Origin: Phoronis australis
Lineage: Eukaryota > Phoronida > Phoronidae
Direction of reading: 5' to 3'
NCBI GenBank assembly: GCA_002633005.1
Contig: NMRA01000077.1
Coordinates: forward strand, 723,635-787,634
Length of the DNA: 64,000 nt
Below are positions 33,053 to 47,009 of this stretch, in pieces (position 1 is the stretch's first letter; the number at the start of each line of letters is the position of its first letter). The notes below the pieces were generated by a model, which made no database searches, was not told the DNA's origin, and saw nothing but the letters and a program-made list of their open reading frames with translations. The translations under genes and the position numbers were made by a program.

Positions 33053-34401
33053 CTTTTTTAGCAAACAGGAACAAAAGACAACTGAGAAGATCAGAGGTGA
33101 GAATAGGACATTCTGGCTGCCAGGGATAATACAGAAAGGAATGTGTCCATGTTTATCTAGAGGTACAAGTAAAGGACTGACTATGACTGTATAATACAAT
33201 GTTGTTGTAATTAGCCTCTAAATAAATGTGTCCAGTCAAAATAAACACGTTTCCATTAAAATCAACAAGAGGACTGGACACATACAGTTTATGCCCTTTG
33301 TGGTCAAACAAGGTTATCATTGAGAAATGAATGTTAATTTATGCCACAAAAACCCAGCGCGGAGACCTTCTGACAACTCTGGCTCAGCCAAAATTAAGAC
33401 AACCCTTCTGATCAGAAATAGTTTGTTTAGGTTCTCATTCCAAAAACAAGACTATTCCATTATCATCAATCAGTTTTCACCAGAGTCACAAGCAATGATC
33501 ATTTCCTTAGGTGAATAATTTTAATAGTTTATAACACATAACACATGCCAGTCCTATTATAGGATGTGCTAGTTTAAGATAAAAATGCTGGATAGACACA
33601 GAGGGACAATCCCTTGTATAGTGTACCTTTGTACTGGACCTACATTCTTACACAATTATACATCTAAAAGCTGACAACAAAACACTGAATCTTCCTTGGC
33701 ATTACATGCTGAAAATAAACTACAATCAATTCATGCAAAGCAGCCTCTAGTTCCCCACAAACCAAACCATGCAAAAATAATTATACTGCAAATTGACAAA
33801 ACGCTGGCCAAAAATGCCTTTAAGTATCAAACTTCTTGCCACAAGTACATGCCATTCTCTGAAGTACAAAAATTTTGATTGACAAAAACTTGCCTGCTGA
33901 AACACTGGCATGACACAGGGGTCATTCAGTAACACCAGTGGTCAGAAATCAACCTACTCGGGAGTAGCCAGCTTTCACACCATTTTCTCCCCAAATTCAA
34001 CAGTCCAGCACTGTCATCCACTCACTACACTGGCACCTATTTTGCTAGTGTATTTTTAGTAAGGTAGCAAGCTTACTTGCAAAAGCCGTCTTTCACAAGA
34101 CTAAGTGTGACCTTGCACGATCTTGACTCATTTGGAAGAATGCAACCCCCCCCCCATTCAGCCCCCAATAAGAAACTACAATTGCTGGGGGGGGCGAATT
34201 TCTAACACTGTTGATCTTTTAATGGACAAAGGAGGCACCAGGTGCGGAATGGATAGCGAGAAGTTATACATTGACAGCAGAAGAAACACTTCCATTTCCA
34301 ATCAACAGGTGGTGCGAATAGTGGAGTGGAGAGTTCTGCGATATCTGCTACATATATACATCAGACTATGCTATTCATAAAAGATCACCAACACCAGTTA
34401 C

Positions 34402-34571
34402 CTGTGTTGATTTTTCAGCCACTAACTGGCCATTGTCATTTGTGTAAGCTGCTGTGTAGAGGGCGTCTTTTGGCCACTGTCCGGTGAGGTAGGGTCCGGC
34501 GATGGTGTCTAGGGAACCAGTTCGGCGAATTGGATTGGAAGGACTCGGCCTCACAGGCTTGGGCTTTTCGA
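34402..34571 (-). CDS. GLCCI1/FAM117: FAM117/GLCCI1 family protein, exon 2 (signature exon)
   Basis: 170 nt; acceptor GTTGTTTTCAG above 34571, donor GTAACT below 34402. It completes codon 86 (G/TC = Val) and ends in phase 0. Residues 100-119 read [20 protein letters not shown], the most conserved block of the family (vertebrate: [20 protein letters not shown]). It ends EKSTQ, with the next exon supplying T. This gives K-x-T-Q-T, an LC8 (dynein light chain) consensus split by the intron and equivalent to K-A-T-Q-T in GLCCI1. Confidence 0.96.
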
Positions 34572-36442
34572 CTGAAAACAACAAACACAAACATGACCTT
34601 CTAGCAAATTAAACATGTCAATCCTGGGATGGTTGCCTACTTTGTAATGCCATATTCTTGTCATGAGGACTAACTTTAGTCTCTGGAGACATGTCAGTTA
34701 ACATACTTGTCATTATTGAAAACCACCAGCATGGCAAAAAACATAAACCTCCTTTCGGGAGAAATCCACAGGTGCTTTTCAACACCAGCAAAATTTGAGA
34801 ATGCCAGACAAGTTGGGGTTAAATCTATACATCACAAAATGAATAAATAAACAACTGTTTGTGGGTGAGGTTGGAGTGTAGAATTGAATTCAGTTTCTGC
34901 CGCAAGGTCTACGAAATCTAACTGGTAGTGACTACACTCCATTCAGTGTCACGACCTGATTCAGTTAAAAGTGAATGAAAATTAGGCGTCATCACACTGC
35001 TCATTCATGACAGCCCTGTCATGAGATACCTTAGTCTCTTCAAATAAATTTCAAAGTTCAAAGTTTTACAGCAAACTACTCTAGTAATTATTTACATATA
35101 TATGAGAGTATAACTCGACAGTAGTGCCTCGCTGGTGCAGAGTTCCTTAAAAATGATACGAAATTCATTGTTGGATAACTTCTTTCTGCATTTTTCGTAT
35201 TGTTTGCAGTAGCTTCCTGAGCGACATCGTTTAAAGAACAAACGATAGAAATTTTTTTAAATAATCTTATTAGACCGCAGTACTTCGAATCTATACCACA
35301 TTAATCGAAGGCAAGAAATAAAGACCTCATAGTAATGGTCATGACATAACAAACCATTCACAATAACATCTATAGGGCAATAGGGTATATCTATAGTTTC
35401 ACTGTAGTCCTTCTTGAATGCAAATTTTCCGAAACTAAAACTGTGCCTGATCATATGCAAATCTTATAGAAAATGATTCTACTGTGGTTTTGGAGAGAGG
35501 TGAACCATCAGGCAAGCTCAACTAATGGAGGGGGTGGTCCAACAAGTAGTGCCCCACATAGACACTAGTCCAGTGTCAGTTCAGTTTTTCCAGGTCTATA
35601 ATCTCTGAAGTAAACACCAGCAATTACTGCACAAAAAATTACCGTTGCCATGGCGGAAGTAATTATCTGCTCACACTCGGAGTGACGATAAAAAAACGAG
35701 TGTGTGATCAAATATTGAAACATCTTTGATATAGAAACTAGAGCTCTTCATTATGGAACCCTCTCTGTCACTCATGTACATGATTAATTACCAATTGTTA
35801 CAATGTGGTTGTGTTTTTTATAATTACACATACTGCCTTATCACATCAGATTTGTTTCAGAACTTAAAAGTCACTCTTGTTGTAAAACCGTAGATGCTCT
35901 TTCCAAGATTCTATGATTCAATTCAATTCAATTTACGATCAAGAGCTATACTATCAACAAGTGTTCACTGTCAGCCATCTCACGCAAGACATTCTAGTGT
36001 ATTTAGCCCAGTGCTATCATGATAACGACGTTTAGAATGTAAAACACCTCACCTCAAGCATGTTTTGCCATCCCCTCGAACACCTCGGGGATTTTTGGAG
36101 CCACAAATATTCCCTTTGACTTCATTCCATCATATGGCAAGTCATGTAACCTTTGATCAGGGGAATGATTGGTCGACTAAAGTTCGCAGATGCACGGATA
36201 ACGTTAATCCAGGGAAAATTCAAAGTCACTAACCAATCCAAGGTATTCCGGAAAGACATATGTCTCTCCGTGACAAAATCCAAAGTGTTTTCAATATAAT
36301 CAACGGAGAATGATAACCTCACCAAAAACTAGAGTCTGAGTGGCCAGTAGGGAGAGCTGGAGTAGTCTACAGCCTAAAACTTTACCATTGGCGAGAAAAT
36401 ATTTTAAGACAAGAGTAAACAAACCTATCCATCAAGATTGAA

Positions 36443-36508
36443 ATGACCAACTATGACCACAGATGATCAGTATTAAATGACCAACTATGACCACAGATGA
36501 TCAGTCTT
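36443..36508. repeat. 33-bp direct duplication
   Basis: AATGACCAACTATGACCACA-GATGATCAGT occurs twice in tandem. Confidence 0.85.
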
Positions 36509-39500
36509 ATTGCATTTAAATTGAAAATTCAAAGACTAATATTTGCATGCAAGCCCTTAACCATTAGCTTTTAACCAACAGCGCTAAAATACAGACCTAT
36601 ATTAAATAAAACAATTGACGTTGTCATGGAATTCAACTTTTGGTAAAAAAATCCATTTCATGCAATGCTTGCAATAAAACGCCAATATGTTAAATACATA
36701 ATCAAAACAAAACTAAATGATTGTCGATAAGCACGCAAAATCAACAACCCCGCGCCCATACTAGTAAGTGAGTTGAATCTCCCATACGGTTGCATATTAC
36801 CACATTCACAAAGAAGGATGTTAGAGAATGGCTAGTTTGTGAATAGTCTCGTATCTAAAGTTATGGACAGCCTACATACATGCATAATTAAACCAGGAAA
36901 GTTGTGACCGCGACCCCAATGGCGTGAAAACGAGGCCACAAAAGTGCGTGATGGATATTGCGGCACTGTGGGTAAATACAGCCAGACTCAGTGTTGCTGT
37001 GTATTCCAGGAGAGCCTCATTACCAAATGTCTGTTCTAACCAAGCCAAGACATTAGTTCTACCCTGAGAAAGGTACAATTTCATGTGAATCAATAGTTAT
37101 TTTGACAAAAGTTCAAAAGCCAGGTTTCTAATAGCTCAAAATGAGGCATTTCAAAAATGAATATGCAATAGTACTTTGGCAGGGTCATACAAAACAACCC
37201 TTCAGGACAAAAAGAAAATATTATTCATGTGTTAGGGTTTACATGACCTCATTCATGAATAGGCAGCTAATTATAGCACAATACAGAAGATTGTTTTTAG
37301 GAACATTGACCTAGATTGCTAATCAGGGGATGTATTGAAGTGTATGGAGACAAAATCATGGGATAGAGAAATAAAAAATAATTTCCGGACTCCAGACCAT
37401 GACTTAGTTATAACTTTGTCCACTCTATGTGACAATGAAGGATTTAAACACTAACGGCCATATTGATTTCTGTTACTGTGAAATGTTTTATTCACTGCCA
37501 CCATTTTGAAAGAAGTAAAATTTGCATCAGTTTTATAATGCAGAATTATTTCTACTACGCCAATTACATGACCATACCCACACGATGCAAAAATGATTAA
37601 CAATGATTTTTTCCTCACAGAATTTGTTAAATAAATGACATTGCTGCCTTATGCTTCAATGTACACTCGTTCAAATTCCCAGTATATCTGTTCCCCCCAA
37701 AAGAGAAAGAATAGAGTTGATCATCACCAAGAGACATTACACAGATACGTGAAAGAAGGGTTTTAGTACATTTTGAGACTAGTCAAGGCTCCTCTTCCTG
37801 TAAAAATAAAATTAGACAGAATCTCATAAAAACTTTATTGACATCTTCGTTCCCATATGGCCAACACACAGGATCACGATTTGTTTCAAGTGAAAATCCT
37901 TTCCAACTGTCAAGTCGAGTTACTCCAACAAGACAACGCTTTTAACGCAGTTGCATAACTTTAGAATACCAATTGCTCAGGTGGAAAAGTTAGTGACATT
38001 TGGTCAAATAAAAAATAGTTAGTTCTGGTCTTAACCCACACTCATTTTGAGACCTGCACTCAATGACTAAAAAAACAACCATACAATCAATTCCACTCAA
38101 GGTTTCTTTTTTTTCGAAAACCTGATGAAAGGCACGCAAACAAGAGGTTCTGAACCACAAGTATATGAAAACAACGCATATGTTGTCAGTTTTGTGAACT
38201 AATTGTGACCAGCAAGGATCGCCACCAGGCGAGTGAGTAATTGTAGAAATGGAGCGCTCTCACCGCTGCTCGCACCATAAGTTTTTGAAGTTGAACTTTA
38301 TTCCCTGTCACCAAACAGTGTCCTTAAAACTGAACCAAAGAAATGATCATGTTGGGTGTTAAATGACAATATTTGGGTGGATTGGTCATCTTATAACACT
38401 GCAAGTTATCTAGGCTACTGAACAACATATATCCTGGAGATGGTTGAAGTAAGGGAACTCTAAAATTCACATTCAACAAAATCTGTCTAGGCAGGTTTCA
38501 CAAAAATAAACAGGTTAAGTGCCCATGAAACCTCCCATTCGCATTACATGGGATCTGTAGGTGGCGCTGAACACCTGTCCGTGAAGACCTGGCAGCCGTC
38601 TGGCCGATAGTGAATTTCACATACATGGCATGGCTATTCCTATACAAAAAATCAAATATATTAACGTTTCTACAAGCAATATTGTATGTATTAAAATGTT
38701 CAAAAGATGCCACTGTTAGAATGTGATCCAGAAACACTATCAAAGAAATTACGGTTAACCATTACATGATAAATCCAGCAAAAGAAAAATAAATAATCAT
38801 ATTGCATGAAATAACAGAGTTCTTTCCACATGGCCAATAACAGTTCAGAGCCAATATTGGAGCATGATGGAGATGAAAGTGAAATACAGCCTCCACACTG
38901 CCACACTAGGTAGGCCTACTACATATTGATCTTACCAGCTCAAAACCTGCTAACTTGGCTGTTTTTTTAGAAGCGGAAATAATTTATGGAGAAAAAAACC
39001 CTTAACACATGACTGCACATTGCATGTGAAATTTTGTTAGACCACGGCATATAACCTCAGGCTGTCTGTGATCACATGCTTGCAAGGCCATGAATTTACC
39101 CTATAATAAACTGGTCCCTATCTACGGTGAAAACTTATGGTGATGGGGTGATAATAAGACAGGTAGTTAACAAACACACACAACCACAGAAAGGACTATA
39201 AAAAATAAAAGGAGGTTACCTAATGCTACATTGATTTTCATAGTTTAATCACAAGTTGACCGCACAACTTTATTTTTAACCAAGAAAACAAGGTGTTGGC
39301 TTTAACCAAGTGCATTGTTACTTTAGCCAACAAGCTCAAACATGTACACAAGGCTAGCATTCATTTACTCAGGTATTGATGGTGTTTGATAAACACTGCT
39401 GAAAACAGCTCCTTTCAACAGCTCAAGATAACCTAACCTGGCAATTTGTGTGTGTACATGTCAATGACTACAAGGAGATTTGCATCAAAACGTTGCTAGA

Positions 39501-40072
39501 GTACTGAACAGTCATGCATCCATAGAGCATTGCACCCCACCATTCCAAAAACACGGGCCCTGTCAATCCATGAATAAAACATGGCACTCTCACCGTGCTT
39601 CAGTTATTTCCCACAAAAAAATTATTACCAAATTCTTAATTTTTCTGTTTCCAAAGATGATTACCTTTTGAATGACATTTGCACAGAACAAACCAAGCAA
39701 CTATTACAATTTTCTTAGTGTTTGTTTCCATTAAGAAATTTTAAAAATATAATTAAAGTTGTCTGCCATGTTGTTTGCTAAATAGCTTTAGCATTAATGT
39801 ACAAAACAAAGCCTAAATCTCCAAGGACACAGCCTGTTTGACACAGATAGCAAAATATTCAGAGACTGCTTCAGTATTCAGTACCAGCAAAAATAGGAGG
39901 GACACAGTGCAAGACTCTGAAATCCCCAACTTGACTGTTTCAGTTCAATCAATGGTGTTTTCATTGCAAGTTTAAAAGCAGCTCATCCTCATACCAGAAC
40001 TCCACTTTGGAAGCGACAATCGGCCATTTCCATAAACGCCCATGTTCAGCTTAATCAGGATATACCTAGGCG

Positions 40073-42428
40073 TCAAAACCCTGCTCGCCAGCTGGGCAAC
40101 TGAGCCAGAAAATTAAGTCGCCCAGCGCAAAGTTAAGTCGCCAGTTTCACATCGGTACATAACAGACAAATTGGCTGTCTCAAATTGAAGAATCACCAGA
40201 AAGACGGCAAAATTAACCAGGTCCGAAATTCTGGAATTAACATGGTACAATACAAGCTACACATATTTCAATGAGCGTTTCATTATTTATCACAAGACAG
40301 CAAACGTGAAAACGACAACCCTATCAGTCGCCAAACAACGGCCACGACTTGTCTTTCAGCAGCGTTGTTTTGAGTCGTCAAGAAATTCTCGAGCTTTTGT
40401 TTTTGGGCTGAGTACGCGCATATGCGCGAGTCATCTGTCACTCACATGTTGCTGGCAGTGTCACATGTACTCTAGCGACTCAAGTGTGGGAACTAACACA
40501 TGCACACCACTGCAAAGCCGCACATCAAATGAGAACGGTGACAGTCCTAAATAAAACAATACGGGTTTGGCTCGGTTAAGCGTGCCAGTGTTTATTAGAC
40601 AATAAACTTAGATCCCTGGTACTATATGATGTTCCCTGACTGTTTCGGAGTTCGTTCGACTTGATGTTCTCGAGGTCCGATGATCAATGACCATCGCTAG
40701 CTATGATGGGTACGAAATTGTGGTTAGCGAACATTTATGCTTCTCTTTGTACACCCACCACTGCCAATTTTCCATTTCCCGGGTCCTCCATGTAGCAGAC
40801 TATTCAGACAAAATTGGGGACATAATTATTCCGACTGACGTGGACCAATTGGAAACAATTATTCCAGGCGGCTAAAAATTAGGTGGTAAGGATATCAGCC
40901 AACACAGTCATGCAGATAAGCGGAGTTCACTGCACATAATCGTATTAAAATAATATTTCTTACCAGGGATATACTTAGCCACTCTCCCAGTCGCCAATGA
41001 GAGTGAAAATGGTGCTTGACGAGTACAAGTTCACTAGCTGGTCGGTCAGGTGGCAAGCGAATTTTCAGAGCGTGTTTTCCAGATGGAAATGACTAAATTT
41101 TCTCTTCCCTGTGTTGTTTTTATCCTGAATTTAATGTTAAGTTTGGTCTGCGTCTCGGTGCTCCCGCAGTAAAAACTTCGACGCAGTGCACTCTAACCGA
41201 GTCAGTAGATGTTAAACGTTGTGAGATTCGTCTAAACAAAAGGCAACAGTAAGTTGGAAGAGCGGTCATGCACAAAGCAATTTGTTGCTCGAAACAAAGA
41301 AAAGGGGAGGAAAGGCAATGACAGGTCGAGGCGCTCACAGCGAGTGAAATGCTGACATCTTATTGTACAATGTAATTTTAGCCAAGATTATTAAATAAAT
41401 AATAAATTGAAAACATACAAATTGCAATGCTTGTCCTTGGTGTCGTTATTAGCGAACTAAAATAACGCAATTTTTAGCTACTTGGTGCGGCCATAAGATT
41501 TCCAGGCGTAAAGGCTTCTTCCATATCTTGGTAGATGGCAAGAAAATGAGTATTATTCCCACTGTTCTAGTCCACACCCAAGGCAGAATCAAGATATGTG
41601 CATTGACTTATGAACGACTGGCGAACGTGATATCGCCTCGGGTATTCCAGTTTTGAAGCAGTCTTTTGTCAAAATACAGCTAGGTACCACTGTGCGTTGA
41701 GCTCCGACAGACCTCGAAATTGCACACAGCCCAAATAGTTCAACTCGTCACCTCGCAGTGAAACTAGTACCAACATGCAGAGCTAAAGACCAGCGGGGGT
41801 GCATGCAAAAACCTGGGAGTCAACCGACACTCACATTTCCCATTACAACCGTTAACATTAAAAACAATCTAGTAAGCCTCATTTTCTGCCTTTTGGAACA
41901 AAGAAAAGTATGTCGTCGTTTTGAAAACAGTAGGCAACAAACTTGTGAAAGAATAACAGTTAAATGAAGAATCGGCGAAAAAAGAAACTGGCCAATAGAT
42001 GACGCAATATTTCATGGCGCCGAAAACCGACGGAAAGGATCGTAGCACAATTTCAACAGCAGAATAACGGTAGAATGCCAATTTTTCCAACAATGGTAAA
42101 TAATTTAGTGTACTCAAGGAAGGGTTTATTTATCTGGTCAGTTTTTTTACCCACATTGGTGCAAAGCTGTATATTAATACACAGGTTTGTGCCAAGGATA
42201 CATCTTGCATTGCTGGGGAATTCATAGACGCCGTAAGTTCTCTGGTAGGAATTCTGCATTTTGTTAAAACGATACTAGCCCAATAGATGGTGACATCAAC
42301 GAAACAATCTTTTTTATTGACGTTGGCAGCAAGTTTGTGGTGACCAACGCAAAACGGCCAGGCAACTGAACTTTGGGCTGGGCGAGTAGTTTCTGGCTCA
42401 CTTGCCCAACTGGCGAGCAAGATTTTGA
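40073..42428. mobile_element. Possible 2.36-kb element bounded by ~65-bp inverted repeats
   Basis: 40073-40142 (TCAAAACCCTGCTCGCCAGC, then TGGGCAACTGAGCCAGAAA) matches the reverse complement of 42361-42428 at about 85%. The arms themselves contain short palindromes (GCTCGCCAG/CTGGGC). The interior has only short ORFs without a transposase-like motif. It could also be two separate insertions of one small repeat in opposite directions. Confidence 0.45.
41674..41730 (+). repeat. Interspersed repeat fragment, copy 1
   Basis: AGCTAGGTACCACTGTGCGT followed by a CTCCGACAGACCTC word; about 80% identical in direct orientation to 48899-48955. Confidence 0.6.
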
Positions 42429-42455
42429 AACATTCGGGTTAAAAACAATGTCCAC

Positions 42456-43480
42456 ATAAGTGCCTACCCTCTACTTATAAAAATTTTTGAAATGCCATGC
42501 AAAACTAGATTAAGTGCTCACCCTCAACTTCTGAGGAATTTCAATAAGCACCCACAGCTCAGGTTAGCGCCCACCTGCAATTTACTTCACCAAATTGATT
42601 TTCAAAAACTGTAAGGTGCACGCTTGCAAATGCAGAAACCGGATCAATTTCGATTCACAGTGTACATAGTTATGTTTGCAGTCATCACCGGAGACATCAT
42701 ATTCAGTAAGCGTGTCCTAATACAAAAAAAAAACAGCCACGTCGTTTGAAATAGGCACTTATACAGTGGGTCACATACTTTCTACGCAACAACAAAATCA
42801 TTTTTCAAAACAACCCTTCTTTTCTTCATGTTTAAATGCCAAACTCCGACTTTGTTTTGTACCTACGAAGCAGTAGTAACACCATTTATGAGTCGTGACT
42901 GACCTAATTTTTCCATATAAGAGACGTCAGAGTGCTAAGCCAGCTATCTCGAATCACCTGATAATAGAAATCTGTGGGGAGTTGAAATATTTAGAGGCTT
43001 TTCATTTCATGCAAAACTAATCATTGGAATGTATGAGATACAGGGATTTTTCGTTGTGACCTTTGAACTGAATTGTTACCGCGCATCAATACATCACTCG
43101 GCTAGGGCAACGTGTTGCAGATTTTTTTCAACAACATTGTTTTTCAATTACTGGAGTTCCAAAAGTTGTACTGCGAACAAAAGGAGGTAGTTTGTTGCAC
43201 TTAGAGTGATTGACCTTTGACGATTTTGCTGACAATCACATGACAATTCAGTCCTAGAAAAGTCGCGGGTATTTTTCCAAAAAGGTATTTGCAGCGCTTG
43301 AGTAATTAAACAAATGCCGGCTGGGGGATGGGCGATTACTCAACAGGTGGGCGCTGAGGGGAAATTTGCACAAAGGGGATGGGCGATTACTCAAGCAGTG
43401 GGCGCTTAAAACCGAAAATTGACCAAGTCAGGGACGGGCAATTACACAGGCATGGGCGTTGACCCGCGAGTTTACAGTAT
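42456..43480. mobile_element. ~1-kb element with repetitive GCGCCCACC-type ends
   Basis: The left end (42470-42580) has several spaced copies of AAGTGCTCACC/TAGCGCCCACC. The right end (43315-43450) has the same words on the opposite strand (GGTGGGCGCTGA, GGGATGGGCGATTACTCAA, twice). Short, internally repetitive inverted ends around AT-rich filler resemble the 'GCGCCCACC' MITE-like repeats scattered in many invertebrate genomes. Exact ends unresolved. Confidence 0.5.
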
Positions 43481-43489
43481 ATACCAAAT

Positions 43490-44100
43490 TTGAAAAGGTT
43501 TGGTCAAAGGATGGCCGAGCTAAAGCTCCGCAAACATAATTCGAAAAATGGCCATCACAGCGTCTGATTTAGCCCAAGACCAAAAGTCCTCAGTAAACAC
43601 TGTACGTAAATTTCACGTAAATCAGACGAAAAATGCTATCTGTAGCACAAATATGATAACTAAGTGCAGCTATAAAGAACGTCATCAAAAGAGCAGTCAC
43701 CTGAGCAATAAATCTCGAATATCATGAGAATGGTAAACCATAGCAAGAAACGGGTTTCACAATACTGATAGCGCTTGAAAAGATCTACCCACATACCAAA
43801 TTTCAGAGACCTCCATCAAGGGACGCCGAAGACACGGCACAAAAATTCAGTTATTTGGGGACCAGTTACTGGAAAATAGTTGAGAAGAGTAAGAGATGGA
43901 GAAAAATAACTGCCACATTAACAATAGCTCTTGATCGATCCACAGAAAGTAAAATCAGAAAAATCCAACAAGAAACAGCGGAGTTATGGATCCGTAAACA
44001 AAAGATAGAAATATGGCCGCCACAGCACCATCTTGTATCCAATTTCAACAAAAACCAATAGCATTCGAGCCACTCATGAAACACGTACTGTATGTAAATA
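43490..44100 (+). repeat. Relatives of the 26-28 kb ~150-bp repeat units
   Basis: The words ACCAAATTTGAAAAGGTTTG, AAAAATGGCCATCACAGC and TACCAAATTTCAGAGACC recur with the spacing seen at 26440-28260. Confidence 0.45.
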
Positions 44101-46763
44101 TTTCACGTAGATTCGATAAGAATTGCGATCTGTAATGTGCGAACACAGAAACAAACAAAAAAAATTTATGACAAAGCAACATACTTGGAGAAATATCATT
44201 TCATCAAGTAAAAATCACTTTTATACATTTATGTTTTGTTGAACCTGGCTTAGCACACACATCTTGATTGTTGAATTTTTCAATTTAATCGCCATCAACA
44301 TTAACCAGACCAGATTGCAACTTGCATGAGCCATAAGCACAAGCATTCTGCCATTATCAATATTCTGTGCAATTTGTATTACATAAAGTGTCAAACCCAG
44401 ACCCTCAGGACTTAAATAAATACACAATATCATTGACCCAAAATAGTAGGCCAAGCAGTCTGATCCTCTGTCCAAAATCTGCCATTGTTCTCTATAACCA
44501 GGCAATACACAGAGACCAGCTGATCCAAGGCCTCACTTAGCAGGCAACTTGCCAAAATTTTAATGATTTTACAAACATGGCTGGTGGGATTTATAGATGA
44601 GAATAGACTGACCCATGACACACACTCCACCTAGACAGCTTTACTGCCACACACCTAAATTGACCAAGGCAACTTACAGAAAATCCACATTTCATAACTT
44701 CAAGAGCATATTATGAACTTTCAAAAGTTGCAACATCAACTACAATTAAATTCAGGAAATACAAGAAAATGGCTCTCTGAGTTCCCCACCAACTACCTAG
44801 AAAGCTTACCATTCTGGTAACAAACAGTGCCCTTTTATAAGATACTTGGAAATCAGAGAGTGTACTCGAGTGAAGAACTGTGAGATGTCTCAAATGAAGA
44901 GTGGTACTTAGTTAAGCATGGCTGCATGCCTAAACCTTACAACAGTAAGTAGCAAGATTTTGAATGTTCATTAAGACATCACTTTGGTAAACGTATAATT
45001 ACTTATGTGAACAATGAACAAAATCGCCAATTTTCACCAAGTCTTGGAAAATATAGTGAATGATTAACTGTCATGGTAGATGTTCTAAGAATATTAGTAA
45101 CCACTTTATATGTTCAAATAGAAAGTGAGAAGTTTAATATTGGCTGTCTTCAGTAAAACAGTAATGGATAATTTGAGAGGAAAAAGAATATGACTCAGAT
45201 AGCGCATTCTTAAATGAAACCTACAACCCAGTGAAATGCAATAGAATCGAGAACTTGCAACTTTTAAGTTTCTTGTTGAATAGGTTTAAATTGGTTACAT
45301 TTATCACCGACATACAAATCGATGTTCACAAAATGCAAGAAAATTCTCAAGGGTCAGAGAAATGAATGAATTGCGAGTCTTTGAAATCTCGACTTGATGG
45401 ATTAGACAAGCAGCAGTAAATACAATTTGTTTGATTATAATCACATCAATCCTGCAAGAATCATGACACAACTCTGTTTGATCCACTGCAATGGGAAAGC
45501 CTCAAGTGGAGACAAAGATATTCCAGTAAAAACAGCAATAAAGTCATTAAATCTTTGGTTTGAAGCAGCAGGAGGTGCCATATCAGCAACGTTGTCCAAT
45601 AACCTGGTGCCTGTCAGATACTATAGCTGAATCTTACTTCTGGCAGTCCTAACAGTCACCATTAGTTTTAATATCTCATGCTAGTCGTGTGACTTCCTGT
45701 TTTGGCAAAACAGACTGGGACATACAAGTTAGAGGCATGAAGTTTATGATCATCATTTTACGAAATTTAAATGTAGACATCTTTGGACATCATTGTTTTG
45801 GTCCGTGTTTTGGAGTGAAACCCTTTGTTTTTGTTTTTATTACAAGTTCAAGTTTGCAATTCCAATAACACAGTATAAAACCATGGACTGAATGGAGTTC
45901 ATCGATTGCTTTAATGGCAGGATTCACCACCAATAAATGTATTCATTCTAGTTTGGATTTTGCGACTTCAGCCTGACCTATTTAGCACGTCTTTCCTGTT
46001 GTTGAATCCCGGTTTGGAGAATAAGGTGGATAAAATCAAATTTTTCGTAATTTATACTTCAAAACAAATCATGATCTTCGCTCCGGGTTCAATACCCAAA
46101 GCCAAATGTCCAAGCACTTAAACAATAAGACGATGAAATGTTTCTATGAGTAAGATACAAAAACTTGCTTCAATAGCCACCTAGTTTGACAAACAGGTGT
46201 CAAGCAGTTTTGACGAAAGGAATTCTATAGTTAATTCACCCAACACAACTGCAAAAATAAAACAATCATTTTTGAGTAATGACGACCTTCCAAAAATTTA
46301 CAAAAAGTTGCTTCATGACAGGTGCGCCACATAAACCAAACTAAAGCTACCTTAAACCACACTAAAGCTACCTTAAAGTTTCTACAATGCTTGTTTTTGG
46401 AGGGAAATTAAACAAAGAATTACACGTCAGCAAAACTGAACTAAATGGGAGAAGAGCTGCACATTTGTAAAAACAGAAGAGAGCATTTTGACAAATATGA
46501 CAAATGTCGATTTACTGTAAGACTATGACACAGTATGACGAGCAGAATGCGCAAAGAGTTACTGGCTGGACCATGCTACTAAGCCGGAACTTCAAAGGTT
46601 CAAAATTGGGGACTTGAATTAGATCATCTATCTAGACAAAGCTGATGTGAGGGTGTAGCCTGACAGAAACTAGTCAAAATAGGAGTGAGATCTCTGACTG
46701 GCGAGTGAAAGCCAATGAGATCACAAGCTCTACATATAAAACATATAGATCTGTATCTCCTAC

Positions 46764-46782
46764 GGGGGGGGGGGGGGGNGGG
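46764..46782. repeat. Poly-G run with one ambiguous base
   Basis: A run of G interrupted by N at 46779; sequencing ambiguity in a homopolymer. Confidence 0.9.
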
Positions 46783-47009
46783 CACCATCTTGACAACTTG
46801 ACAAACTAACAAGAATCTGGCTGAATGCTCCCCTGACCTTTGCATTTCGAAGCTAAGCAAGGTAACAGTCAATGAACCTTCAATGATTGAAATACATATG
46901 CCATAAACAAAGGGTAACAAGAACAACCCATAGGGGTGGCATAATCTTGACAAACTAGCAAGTATTGGCTTATTCACTACATTATCAAAACAGACCTGCA
47001 TACGAAGGC

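Larger units (their letters stand above)
22474..34401 (-). other. FAM117/GLCCI1 intron 2 (11.9 kb)
   Basis: No nested gene supported. Contains a 36-bp minisatellite (24251-24588), a diverged ~150-bp unit array (26440-28260), a P2X7-domain-like pseudogene within inverted repeats (27065-27698), a tRNA-derived element (28636-28712), a 42-bp minisatellite (30287-30538) and an inverted-repeat pair (31976-33052). Confidence 0.6.

Noticed and set aside
31981-33199. 132- and 146-codon ORFs, the longest in intron 2
   Set aside because: They mirror each other across an inverted duplication and show no known domain, start context or splice support.
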